From Suicoccus acidiformans (GTDB lineage: Bacteria > Bacillota > Bacilli > Lactobacillales > Aerococcaceae): 64,000 bases of DNA. The notes beneath the pieces are model-generated. The model was not told the origin of the DNA, searched no databases, and saw only the letters and a list, made by a program, of their open reading frames with translations. Below are positions 54,707 through 64,000 of the stretch, one piece after another. Location: positions 1,054,001 through 1,118,000 of the forward strand of contig NZ_CP023434.1 in assembly GCF_003546865.1 (NCBI RefSeq), given 5' to 3'. Numbering within the stretch: the stretch's first letter is position 1; the number at the start of each line of letters is the position of its first letter. A program made the translations under genes and the position numbers.

Positions 54707-57322
54707 GTGATTGAGAAGATGACATCCACCATGCAACAAGCTTTAGGAGAAGCGCAACAGATTGCGGTTACAAGACATCATCAGCAAATTGATATTCCGC
54801 ATTTATGGCGAATTTTTATGCAGGCTGACCATTTCGCCTATAAGCTGTATGAGGGCTTAGGCATTGATATGGCTGCAATGAAGGCTTTAATTGAAGCAGA
54901 AATTGATAAACTCTCTACCGTTGAGGGCACGAATGTCCAATACGGCCAACAAATATCGCAAAGATTAAATCAATTATTCCAAGATGCTGGTCAAATTGGG
55001 CAAGACTTGGGCGATGAGTATTTATCCACCGAAGTTATATTACTGGCGCTCTATGAGCAAAAGCATAATCCAATTACCCAATTCTTGGACAAAGCAGGCG
55101 TTAGTCAAAGTCGTTTTAAAGAACGTATAGAAGAATTAAGAGGAGGCGAGCGAGTGACAAATCAAAATCAAGAAGCAACTTATGAAACATTAGAACAATA
55201 TGCGGTGAATCTAAATGAAGCCGTTAAAGCGAATAAGCTAGATCCTGTTATCGGACGTGACGAAGAAATTCGTGATGTTATTCGAATTCTAACCCGTAAG
55301 ACTAAGAATAACCCTGTTCTTATTGGGGAGCCTGGGGTTGGTAAGACAGCTATCGTTGAAGGTTTAGCGCAACGTATTGTCCGTAAAGACGTGCCTGAGA
55401 ACCTGAAGGACAAGGAAATTTGGTCCTTGGATATGGGCTCACTTATTGCAGGGGCGAAATACCGCGGGGAATTCGAGGAACGTTTAAAAGCTGTCCTCAA
55501 TGAAGTTCAGAAATCTGAAGGTCAAATTCTGCTATTTATTGACGAGATTCATAATGTCGTTGGGGCAGGGAAAGCCGAAGGATCGATGGATGCTGGGAAT
55601 ATGCTTAAGCCGATGCTAGCCCGTGGGGAATTGCATTTAATCGGGGCAACCACCTTGGACGAATACCGGGAGTATATTGAAAAAGATAAGGCTTTAGAAC
55701 GTCGTTTCCAACGGGTAATGGTGCAAGAGCCGGATGTGGAAGATACTATTTCGATTTTGCGTGGTTTGAAGGAACGCTTCGAAATTCACCATGGGGTTAA
55801 TATTCATGACAATGCCTTGGTAGCAGCGGCAACCATGTCAGATCGTTATATTACTGATCGTTTCTTACCGGATAAGGCGATTGACCTAGTAGACGAAGCG
55901 TGTGCGACGATTCGGATGGAATTAAACTCTGTACCTTTGGAGATGGACCAAGTTAATCGGCGTTTGATGACTTTGGAAATTGAAGAGGCAGCCTTGAAGA
56001 AAGAAACCGATGACGCCAGCAAGAAACGTCTCGAAACACTGCAAGAAGAGTTGGCGGACTTACGCGAAGAAGCCAATGAGTTGAAGATGCGCTGGGAAGT
56101 TGAGAAGGAAGCTACCAATGAACTGCGCGACAAGCGTCAAGAACTCGATGATGCAAGACGTAAATTGGAAGAAGCAGAAGCCAATTATGATTTAGAAAAA
56201 GCAGCCGAATTGCGCCATGGCACGATTCCAGCCTTGGAGCGCGAGTTAGCAGACTTAGAATCCAAGCACGAGCAAGCTGGTACGAGCGAAAGTCGCCTAA
56301 CTCAAGAAGCAGTGACTGAGAATGAAATTGCGGATGTCGTAGGTCGCTTAACAGGTATTCCTGTATCGAAATTGGTTGAAGGTGAACGTCACCGCCTCTT
56401 GAAAATGGACGAAACCTTATCAGAACGTGTCATTGGTCAACAAGAAGCGATTGACCGGGTAACGGAGGCGGTTCTTCGTTCTCGGGCAGGGATTCAAGAT
56501 CCGAACCGCCCAATTGGTTCCTTCCTCTTCTTAGGACCAACCGGGGTTGGTAAGACAGAACTTGCGAAAGCTTTGGCCGAGGTGCTCTTCGATTCAGAAG
56601 ACCATATGGTGCGCATTGATATGTCTGAGTATATGGAGAAACATAGTGTGTCTCGTTTAGTGGGGGCTCCTCCAGGTTACGTTGGTCACGAAGAGGGCGG
56701 TCAATTAACGGAAGCTGTACGCCGGAATCCATATACGATTGTCCTATTAGATGAGATTGAAAAGGCTCACCCAGATGTCTTTAACATTCTCTTGCAAGTG
56801 CTTGATGACGGACGTTTGACGGATTCGAAAGGGCGCATCGTCGACTTCAAGAATACAGTTGTGATTATGACAAGTAACATTGGTTCACAACTCCTCTTAG
56901 AAGGTGTTGATGATGACGGTACGATCAACGAAGAGACGTCCAAACAAGTACGTCAACTGTTACGTGAACACTTCAAGCCTGAATTCTTGAACCGGATTGA
57001 CGACATCATTATGTTTTCACCACTTTCGATGAATATGATGACACGCATTGTCTACAAATTTATCAATCAGTTATCGGCTCGTTTAGAAGCCCAACAAGGC
57101 ATTGATTTGCGCATCAGTGAAGAAGCAGCCTCTTGGCTTGCTGAGATGGGCTATGACCCAGTATACGGCGCAAGACCCTTGCAACGCTTTATCACGAAGC
57201 AAGTTGAAACACCTCTTGCCAAGCAAATTATTGCCGGGGACATTATGCCGAATTCGATTGTATCGATTAGCTTACAAAACGACGCGATAGCTTTCGACAG
57301 CGAACCGATTCCGGTCGCTTAA
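54707..57322 (+). CDS. clpB: ATP-dependent chaperone ClpB
   Basis: ClpB is a Hsp100 disaggregase working with DnaK. It has about 871 residues: N-domain ([11 protein letters not shown]), AAA1 with Walker [16 protein letters not shown] near 206 and Walker [14 protein letters not shown], the long middle coiled coil (about 410-530) that distinguishes ClpB from ClpC/ClpE, and AAA2 with [15 protein letters not shown] near 609 and [13 protein letters not shown]. It has no ClpP-binding IGF/LGF loop that I can see. I take GTG at 54707, 7 bases after AAAGGTAG; ATG at 54689 or 54719 are alternatives. Regulated by CtsR. Confidence 0.95.
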   Translation: MIEKMTSTMQQALGEAQQIAVTRHHQQIDIPHLWRIFMQADHFAYKLYEGLGIDMAAMKALIEAEIDKLSTVEGTNVQYGQQISQRLNQLFQDAGQIGQDLGDEYLSTEVILLALYEQKHNPITQFLDKAGVSQSRFKERIEELRGGERVTNQNQEATYETLEQYAVNLNEAVKANKLDPVIGRDEEIRDVIRILTRKTKNNPVLIGEPGVGKTAIVEGLAQRIVRKDVPENLKDKEIWSLDMGSLIAGAKYRGEFEERLKAVLNEVQKSEGQILLFIDEIHNVVGAGKAEGSMDAGNMLKPMLARGELHLIGATTLDEYREYIEKDKALERRFQRVMVQEPDVEDTISILRGLKERFEIHHGVNIHDNALVAAATMSDRYITDRFLPDKAIDLVDEACATIRMELNSVPLEMDQVNRRLMTLEIEEAALKKETDDASKKRLETLQEELADLREEANELKMRWEVEKEATNELRDKRQELDDARRKLEEAEANYDLEKAAELRHGTIPALERELADLESKHEQAGTSESRLTQEAVTENEIADVVGRLTGIPVSKLVEGERHRLLKMDETLSERVIGQQEAIDRVTEAVLRSRAGIQDPNRPIGSFLFLGPTGVGKTELAKALAEVLFDSEDHMVRIDMSEYMEKHSVSRLVGAPPGYVGHEEGGQLTEAVRRNPYTIVLLDEIEKAHPDVFNILLQVLDDGRLTDSKGRIVDFKNTVVIMTSNIGSQLLLEGVDDDGTINEETSKQVRQLLREHFKPEFLNRIDDIIMFSPLSMNMMTRIVYKFINQLSARLEAQQGIDLRISEEAASWLAEMGYDPVYGARPLQRFITKQVETPLAKQIIAGDIMPNSIVSISLQNDAIAFDSEPIPVA

Positions 57323-57326
57323 TGAG

Positions 57327-57360
57327 AAGGCCACTGCACAAGATGTGTGGTGGCCTTTTT
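57327..57360 (+). terminator. clpB terminator and group IIC intron target
   Basis: AAGGCCACTGCACA / GTGTGGTGGCCTT stem with an AGAT-type loop and T5 at 57356-57360. The intron RNA begins within a few bases of the T run. Confidence 0.88.
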
Positions 57361-57362
57361 GC

Positions 57363-59262
57363 TTGCGCCCGGCATGGGCGATAACTCGGTGGTGAAAGTC
57401 CACTGCAGGCTTGGTAGTAGGAACTGCTAGCCGAAGGCAAGGGTGTCCGCCGTGAGGCGGAATCTGAAGGAAGCCGGAGGCAAATACTTGCGCTGACGAA
57501 CAGAAACTTTATATCAAGGCTGAGGCAGATGGATGAGCTTGCTAAACAAAGCGAAGTCCGATACTACACGAAATCTGTAGCAGTAAATAAAGCAGCGGCA
57601 TGAGTAGAAAGTTATCGCGCTTACCCGGGGAGGTCTCATGGGCGTCATAAGACGTAGTAACAACGAATCATGAGAAGTCAGCAGAAGCCATAGTAGGTAA
57701 CAAAGTTACTGAAGGGCTGAACAACAATTTATCTTGAAGTAGACAAGGAGGTAGACGTTGACTCCTCAATGACCGAAAACACCCGCGATTAAGTTCAAAT
57801 AAGGGGCGACCCAATGTGGAGGGATAAGGCTGGAAGCCGAAAGAGTAAGCATTGGGGTCAAGGACGACACTAAGAATATGGAGAACCAAGAACCAAGATA
57901 ATATTTCTGAACGATGAATAAATCTCATGGCAACGCCAGAAAACTTACAACTGGCGTGCGAAAAGGTTTATGCAAATAAAGGAGCTCCTGGTATGGATGG
58001 GGTGACCGTTGATGATATTGAAGAACATATATCGGAATATGGCTCAGCTATTCTTCGGAAAGTGAAGGATGGAAGCTATCAACCCTTACCTGTAAAGGGG
58101 GTATATATCCCGAAAGAGAATGGGGCTAAACGAGCGTTAGGCATCCCGGTAGTTCGAGACCATATCGTCCAACAGATGATATTAAACATCTTAGACCCCA
58201 TATATCGACCCTCACTTTTCAGACTATAGTTATGGTTTCAGAAAAGGACGCAATGCGCATGACGCGATTCGTCAAGTAGAAGCCTATGCGAATGAGGGGT
58301 ATATATATGTCGTGAATTGTGATTTATCGAAATATTTCGACACGGTACATTATCAGAAACTATGAGTTACGTAGGATACTACGTCAAAGATAAAACCGTG
58401 AATTATCTACTTTGATCATTCCTTGATGCAGGGTATATGGAAGACAGTCTCGTTCATCCAACCAAGAAAGGCACGCCTCAAGGGGACGTTATCTCACCGC
58501 TATTATCCAATATTTATCTTAATATAATGGATATGGAACTCGAGAAACGAGGACATAAGTTTATTCGCTATGCGGATGACTTTAGTATTTACGTGAAAAC
58601 TCGACGTTCAGGTGAGCGTGTGATGAAAAGCATCACGACATTTCTTGAGAAAGTGCTCTGCTTAAAAGTCAACACAGAAAAGAGTGAAGTGGTTCATATA
58701 TCACGTATGAAACTCTTAAGGTTTGGCTTTACAATGATAGCGGGAAAGCACGTTACCGCCCCCATCGGACGGCTAAACAAAAGTTTAAACGACGACTCAA
58801 GCAACTGACGAGTCGCAAACGACCTGGAAGTTTCAAGGCAATCGTGCGAGCGATTAATCAATACACGCAAGGATGGATACATTACCATGGGATTGGTCAA
58901 ATGAAACATTTCATACAGGAGACAGCTGGATGGTTTAACCGTCGACTCCGACAATTGTGTTGGAGTCGATGGAAGAGAGTCAAAACCAGATACCAAATGC
59001 TGAGGAAATATGGGCTACCTCACGAAATAGCCATTCAGTACGCCAATAGCCGAAAAGGATACTGGCGTCTGTCAAAGCCCTATCAAATGAGCCTAGCCCT
59101 GCCTACAAAAAGACTCATCGCTTGGGGATTGAAAGATATCAATCCCCAAGCGATGAGTTCGTTCATACGAAATATTCAATTGTTGAACTGCCGTATACGA
59201 GAACCGTACGTACGGTGGTGGGAGAGGTCGACTAGCCAATTAATGGCTAGTCTCCTACTCGA
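57363..59262 (+). mobile_element. Group II intron, bacterial class C (IIC) type, with broken reverse transcriptase
   Basis: The 5' end resembles group II intron starts (TTGCGCCCGGCATGGGCG, then GTGGTGAAAGTCC and the AAGGGTGTCCGCCG segment of domain I; TTACCCGGGGAGGTCT near 57622). About 560 bases of RNA domains precede the ORF, so no other gene is expected in 57361-57926. Near the 3' end is domain V (GCCGTATACGAG...CCGTACGTACGG around 59190-59216) and a domain VI-like stem CTAGCC/GGCTAG. The class C call rests on the ORF type and on insertion right behind an intrinsic terminator. The ends are estimated to a few bases. Confidence 0.82.
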
Positions 59263-59266
59263 TTAA
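57927..59266 (+). pseudogene. ltrA: Group II intron-encoded reverse transcriptase/maturase, broken
   Basis: Fragments of one class C-type RT: NKGAPGMDGVTVDDIEEHI and RALGIPVVRDHIVQQMI (57927-58229); the core KKGTPQGDVISPLLSNIYLN and YADDFSIYVKT with catalytic YADD (58437-58808); and the maturase end (INQYTQGWIHYHGIG, EIAIQYANSRKGYWRLS; 58844-59266). Lesions: an extra T near 58217 (TTTT where TTT restores SDYSYGFRKGRN), a one-base loss near 58363 (QKL-MSYVGYY), TGA near 58413 (YLL*SFLDAG), and a one-base loss near 58733 (GF-YNDSGKARYRP). No endonuclease domain is seen. Self-mobility is lost, but RNA splicing with help in trans is possible. Confidence 0.88.
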
Positions 59267-61983
59267 TTAAACTTCAACTTGGTGTACGAATAAACGTTTC
59301 AGGAAGTAAACGGATAACGTGACGATTACGACAGCTATGAGGATAATTCCCCATTCAAAGAGTGCTAAAGGCACTGTGTTTAGTACATTATTCATAAATG
59401 GTACATAAACTGCAATAAGTTGTAGGATAAGGGAAAGGGCGATCATCATTAGAAGAATACGATTCTTAAATAAGCTTTGATTTAAGGCGAAGCCATCGCT
59501 AATGCGTACATTGAAGATGTGAGCTAATTGTGCCACAGCCATGTAAGTAAAGGTCATGGTCTGAGCATGATCTAATTCAAAGCCTAATACTTGGTAACTT
59601 CCATAAAAGACGAGGAAGGTCCCTAGACCAATCACAAGACCACTTAGAATGATTCGAGTGATAAATGTTCGGTTAACCAAGCCTTCTTCGGGTTTGCGTG
59701 GCGCTTTCTCCATGACGTCTGATTCGGCCGGCTCATAGGCAAGGGCGATGGCTGGGCCAATATCAATAAGTAAATTTAAGTAGAGAATGTGTAATGGCTG
59801 TACGGGCATCGGTAACATGAAGGTAATTGTCAGGAGAATGGACAGAATCTCAACCATGTTACAAGAGAAGAGGAAAGAAACGTATTTCTTAATATTCTCA
59901 AAGATGATGCGTCCAATTCGAACTGCATCGACAATTGTTCCAAAGCGGTCATCTGCGAGAATCATATCGGATGCTTCCTTGGCGACTTCAGTTCCACGGA
60001 TGCCCATTGCAATGCCAATATCTGCGCCGTTTAAAGCGGGTGCATCATTTACACCGTCACTCGTCATGGCTACGACTTCGCCTTCTTCTTTCAAGGCTTG
60101 AACTAATTGCAATTTATTCTCTGGTGAGACCCGGGCAAATACGCCTGTATTGAGGATGCGTTCGTTGAAATTTTCATCATCAATGGCGGAATCAATATCT
60201 TCCCCGGTCATAATTTCATCAGCATGTTCTAAGCCAATATCAGCAGCAATTCGAGCGGCCGTACTTGGATGGTCGCCGGCAATCATCTTAATGGCGATAC
60301 CAGCATCTTGTGTTGTGGCGATAGTATCGGGAACATCTTCACGCGGAGGATCGACAATGCCATATAAGCCATCCAGCGTTAAATCACTTTGATGCTGATC
60401 GACAAAGGCTTCGATATCCTCTTCAGCTGTTTAAACGTTCTCTTCGGAAATTTCCACCGAGCCTTGGGCGATGACCCGCATGCCTCCTTCAGCGAGGTCT
60501 TGGTTGGCTTCTTCCCAGGATTGGGTATCTTTTGTACCAGTAATATCCAAGAGCACGTCCGGCGCCCCTTTAATAATCAAATGCATCGTTTCATCTGGGA
60601 AGGTGTAAAGGGCAGCCATGTATTTACGCTCCGAATCAAAAGGCAATTCGGCAATCGCCTCGATGACTGAATCTTCAAGCACTTCATTCGTTAGACCAAT
60701 CTTATGACCTAAGACGGTTAGGGCACCATCTGTCGGGTCGCCTTCAATCGTATACATATCGTCTTCTTGGACGAGCTGTGCATTACTGGAGAGACGTCCG
60801 GAAAGAATGAAATGATGCAAAGCAGCTCTGCTTCGTCTAAATCATCTGTCTCAAATGCTTGCTCGCTACTGAAAGCAATGGCTTCCTCATCTTGGTGAAC
60901 ATCACCTTCAGGTTCATAGCCACGACCACTTACATCATAGACTTCACCATTAGCTAGGACAATCCGCTCGACCATCATTTGATTTTCGGTTAAAGTACCG
61001 GTCTTGTCCGTTGCGATAACTGAAGTGGAGCCCAGTGTTTCAACTTTATCTAAGGATTTAACGAGCGCCTCGTAATCAGACATTTGATTCATCCCATTTG
61101 CTAAGGTAATTGTCTCAACGGCTGGCAAGGCTTCGGGAATGGCTGCAACAGCGAGGATAACCGCCGTATGCAGCATTTCGGCGAAAGGTTGGCCAGTAAA
61201 GAGACCGATGACTAGAACAAGGGCAGCAGCTACCACGGCTACAATAATTAAAGCGCGGGCCAGTTGATTGATTTCCTTATCTAAAGGTGTCTCGTCTGTT
61301 TCATCCTCTTCATCGATCATCCCCGAGATGTCATCCACCTCAGTGTCCATCCCCGTAGCCGTTACCAAAACTTTGGCACTGCCCCGCGTTGCTGCCGTCC
61401 CGGAGAAGACCATGTTGGTTTGATCGCCCAGGGGTACCTCTTCACTAAATTTAGCGTCAGGGTCTTTATCAATAGCTTCGGATTCACCGGTTAAGGAAGC
61501 TTCAATAACCGCAAAGTTATTGGCCTCTAGTAAACGTCCATCAGCAGGTATCGCGTCCCCATCTTCTAATAAGAGAATATCTCCAGGAACAATTTCCGTC
61601 GATTGGATTTCCTGGCTGTCCCCATTCCGGAGGACATTTACCTTTGTTTCTACCATATCCTGTAGAGCATTCACCGACTGCTGGGCACTGAGTTCCACGA
61701 AAAAGTCCGTGAGTACTGAAATGAGAACCGCTAGCAGAATCGCAATAGCTTCGACCCAATCCCCCATGACCACGGATATAACCGCTGCAGTTAACAATAA
61801 ATAGACAATAATATTATTCAAATTCTGCCATAGCAGTTCCCAAGGAGAAACGGCTTCCTGTTCATCTAACACATTCTCCCCGTATTCTTCTAGGCGTTGC
61901 TCGACTTCCTCTTGGCTCAAACCTTCATCCATATTTACATCATATTCCTCAAGTAACGCTTCGACACTTTCACGGTACGCTAT
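59267..61983 (-). pseudogene. Cation-transporting P-type ATPase (P2 type, Ca2+-like), with several lesions
   Basis: A ~905-codon pump in three pieces. N-terminal part: a cation ATPase start region, TGESEAID, PEALPAVETITLANGM and phosphorylation site ATDKTGTLTEN. Middle: nucleotide-binding domain with KGAPDVLL. End: MIAGDHPSTA, a hinge reading TSDGVNDAPAL where the family has TGDGVNDAPAL, and six C-terminal helices. Lesions: after AAAGGAGG (minus) the start position holds ATA (61983-61981, then AYRESVEALLEEYDVN), one base is missing near 60815, and TAA interrupts at 60433-60431 (EENV*TAEED). GTG/ATG restarts inside are possible, but a full pump cannot be made. The gene end touches the intron 3' end. 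Confidence 0.87.
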
Positions 61984-62263
61984 CTGATACCTCCTTTAAG
62001 AGAACTATCCAACTTTGTTCATAGTATAAAAGTACTATAATTTATTATAAAATTGAAATAATATAACTAGATTGAAACGTCAATAACCAAGGACTAATAT
62101 CAATGGACTTAGCGAATGATGGCTAGTTATCAAAGTTACGAACTAATACCATTGAACTAATCCGTGCAAAAAAAGATAATTCTATGCAATGGCAAATTTT
62201 GATTCCATTAATAGGAAATAGATGCTAAAATTGACATCAGTTGAAAGAAGGGAGTTGGTCTGT

Positions 62264-63433
62264 TTGTCCAACTGGAAGCAATTAGATCGCTTGATTGGGA
62301 AATATCTTCTCATCGGCGCAATTGCCGTTATTGTTATTATGAATTACAAGAATATACTGCAATTATTAGAGTATATTTGGATCGTTGCCAAGCCTTTGGT
62401 TATCGGCGCGTGTATAGCTTACGTCTTAAATATTCTGATGAATCTCTTTGAGCGGTATTTGTATCCGAATGCTGAAAGTAAATTGGCGAATGCAACCAGG
62501 CGACCTGTAGCCATTCTTCTTGCCCTTATTGTTATTGTGGCAGTTATTTCCTTCGTATTGTATTTGATCATTCCCCAAATTATTTCTGTTATCCAAGAAA
62601 TCATCAAAGTACTGCCAATGATTGGTCAATCGATTGAATACTTGATACATGAGAGCGAAAAATTGTGGCCATTCCTCGATGATTACGTCAATTTGGACTC
62701 CTTGAATGTTGAGGCGATAACCCGCCGCATCTTGAACTTCTTGAACGGCTTAACATCTAATGTGATTGGCACCACGGTATCAACAGTATCGTCTGTCCTT
62801 TCCTTTGTGATTAATATCTTCTTGTCGCTTATTTTCGCCCTATATATTCTACTCGGGAAGGAACGCTTTGGCCAGCAATTCCGCCGTTTGTCACAAGCGT
62901 ATTTACCAGTGAAAGGGCATAATCTGTTAATGTATGTCTTACAAATCTTTGATCAATCATTCCATAGCTTTATTACAGGCGAAGTGATTGAAGCCTTTAT
63001 TTTAGGGGCTATGGTTGCGATTGGTATGTTTATCTTCCGCTTCCCATATGCAGCCATGATTGGTGCCTTGACGGGGGTTACTGCTTTAATCCCAATTGTA
63101 GGGGCATACTTATCCGGTGCAGTCGGTTTCGTACTGATTGCGGTGCAAAATCCGCTGCAAGGTTTACTGTTTATTGTCTTTATCGTCGTCGTCCAGCAAA
63201 TTGAAGGAAACTTGATTTATCCTCGGGTTGTTGGAGACTCTATTGGACTACCTGGTATTTGGGTTCTTGCAGCGGTAACGGTCGGGGGCGGCCTCTGGGG
63301 AATCCCTGGTATGTTAATGGGAGTACCACTGTCATCGGCTGTTTATCGCCTCATTCGAAATGATGTTGCCTTGCGTGAAGAAGTGAAACACCAAGCAGAC
63401 GAGGATCGTAACCATCGTTTCCACGAAGCTTAA
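62264..63433 (+). CDS. AI-2E family transporter-like membrane protein
   Basis: About 390 residues with seven to eight membrane helices in the AI-2E/DUF20 pattern: two N-terminal helices, a soluble segment (about 95-160: IQEIIKVLPMIGQSIEYLI), then MIGALTGVTALIPIVGAYLSGAVGF near 285 and VVQQIEGNLIYPRVVGDSIGLPGIWVLAAV near 330 (conserved Q-EG-L-P-VVG). Members export small molecules or ions (TqsA exports AI-2, others are Na+/H+ antiporters); the substrate here is unknown. I prefer TTG at 62264, 9 bases after AGAAGGGAG. ATG at 62222 with a weaker RBS would add 14 residues. Confidence 0.9.
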   Translation: MSNWKQLDRLIGKYLLIGAIAVIVIMNYKNILQLLEYIWIVAKPLVIGACIAYVLNILMNLFERYLYPNAESKLANATRRPVAILLALIVIVAVISFVLYLIIPQIISVIQEIIKVLPMIGQSIEYLIHESEKLWPFLDDYVNLDSLNVEAITRRILNFLNGLTSNVIGTTVSTVSSVLSFVINIFLSLIFALYILLGKERFGQQFRRLSQAYLPVKGHNLLMYVLQIFDQSFHSFITGEVIEAFILGAMVAIGMFIFRFPYAAMIGALTGVTALIPIVGAYLSGAVGFVLIAVQNPLQGLLFIVFIVVVQQIEGNLIYPRVVGDSIGLPGIWVLAAVTVGGGLWGIPGMLMGVPLSSAVYRLIRNDVALREEVKHQADEDRNHRFHEA

Positions 63434-63437
63434 TGAT

Positions 63438-63475
63438 GAACGCACATTCTCAAAGAACAGGATGTGCGTTTTTGT
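63438..63475 (+). terminator. Terminator after the AI-2E family gene
   Basis: AACGCACATT / ATGTGCGTT stem with inner loop pairs, followed by TTTTTGTG. Confidence 0.8.
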
Positions 63476-63614
63476 GATGATAAAGGATAGAATGTCTATG
63501 AAATTTAGCTATGAATTCGCGTAAATTCCATAATATTGCTATAAATCTTTGCCGCATATATGTATAATGGATATAGATGAACTGTATGCAAAAGACTAGA
63601 AAGAGGTGAGTTTA

Positions 63615-64000
63615 TGTTATACGCACTCATGTTTATTGGCCTAGCCTTTGTAGTTTGTGGTGTGTTTCTGCAGCGCAAATGGCTCTGGTTCCTAGCCTCA
63701 GCCCTGACATTTGCCGGCTTCTTCTATGTAAGTCAGGGGACTTTACTTTTATTTCTCATATTCGTTCTCGGTATTATCTTAATTATCGCAGAATTGTATA
63801 TACCAGACTTCGGCATACTCGGACTTCTAGGCTTGGCAGCTTTAATGGCCTCCCTCTTCCTCAATGGCCAAACGATTGAACAAATTATATTACTGCTCTT
63901 AGGCGGACTGGTCGTGATAGTTGCCTTAGGCTGGTTGTTCATTAGGGCTGATAAGACCGTGAATATTGGTCCGGGCCTAGTTCTCGAGACAGCACTCGAT
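63615..64000 (+). CDS. NfeD-like membrane protein, 5' part (runs off the window)
   Basis: An open frame from ATG 63615 to the window end, 128 codons so far with no stop: MLYALMFIGLAFVVCGVFL at its start, then further hydrophobic helices. The segment LGIILIIAELYIPDFGILGLLGL matches the NfeD hallmark helix pair. Members sit beside SPFH/flotillin genes and help organise membrane domains, so an SPFH gene may follow outside the window. RBS AAAGAGGTGAG; TATAAT at 63563-63568. The soluble OB-fold end is not yet reached. Confidence 0.8.

Overview
The window is a chromosomal segment from a low-to-mid GC Gram-positive bacterium, most likely order Lactobacillales. Aerococcaceae or a relative is my guess, but I cannot fix the genus. 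The basis is gene content and order: smc-HAD-ftsY, rpmB/yloU/fakA, plsX-acpP, sufCDSUB, the DUF1831 gene between a cysteine desulfurase and mnmA, ireB-ruvX-DUF1292, liaFSR, CtsR boxes, and a T-box before alaS. No sporulation genes are seen. Most genes have clear AGGAGG-type ribosome binding sites.

Layout. 1-11640: the 3' end of smc, a HAD phosphatase, ftsY, rpmB (reverse), yloU, fakA, recG, plsX, acpP and pyrR, i.e. chromosome and secretion functions followed by fatty-acid and phospholipid functions. 11680-21750: a small membrane protein and 6S RNA (reverse), rarA (reverse), then iscS-like, DUF1831, mnmA and sufC-D-S-U-B, a sulfur-transfer and Fe-S assembly block. 21800-26025 is accessory DNA: an IS3-family element that split a terminator hairpin, an AcuI/YhdH-type oxidoreductase and a decayed GAF/PucR-type regulator. 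26160-33440: recD2, a lipid kinase and a four-gene OpuC-type compatible-solute ABC transporter. 33500-35600: a decayed IS3-family element beside a GC-rich inverted-repeat patch. 35600-43415: a HAD phosphatase, T-box-alaS, ireB-ruvX-DUF1292, mltG, udk and greA.

43416-45097 is a frameshifted IS1182-type element that starts at the base after the greA stop codon. It is followed by an AT-rich shikimate kinase (reverse) and aroA-aroC-chorismate mutase. 48700-54570: liaFSR, a HesB-like protein, a half-size AI-2E-type membrane protein, a frameshifted aldo/keto reductase, a DJ-1/PfpI protein and methylglyoxal synthase. 54560-59270: clpB with three CtsR boxes, then a group IIC-type intron sitting at the clpB terminator with a broken reverse transcriptase. 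59267-61983 is a cation P-type ATPase with several lesions. The window ends with a full-length AI-2E family protein and the start of an NfeD-like gene.

The core is conserved housekeeping DNA. The unusual parts are at its seams: mobile elements at terminators and stop codons, and about seven genes broken mostly by single-base indels, several in homopolymers. I found no CRISPR array, tRNA, rRNA or prophage, and no convincing new multi-gene system. The best leads are the tandem hairpin repeats after ftsY, the terminator-splitting IS with an RBS-masking hairpin, the group IIC intron at clpB, the long leader of the opu operon, and a possible methylglyoxal neighbourhood.
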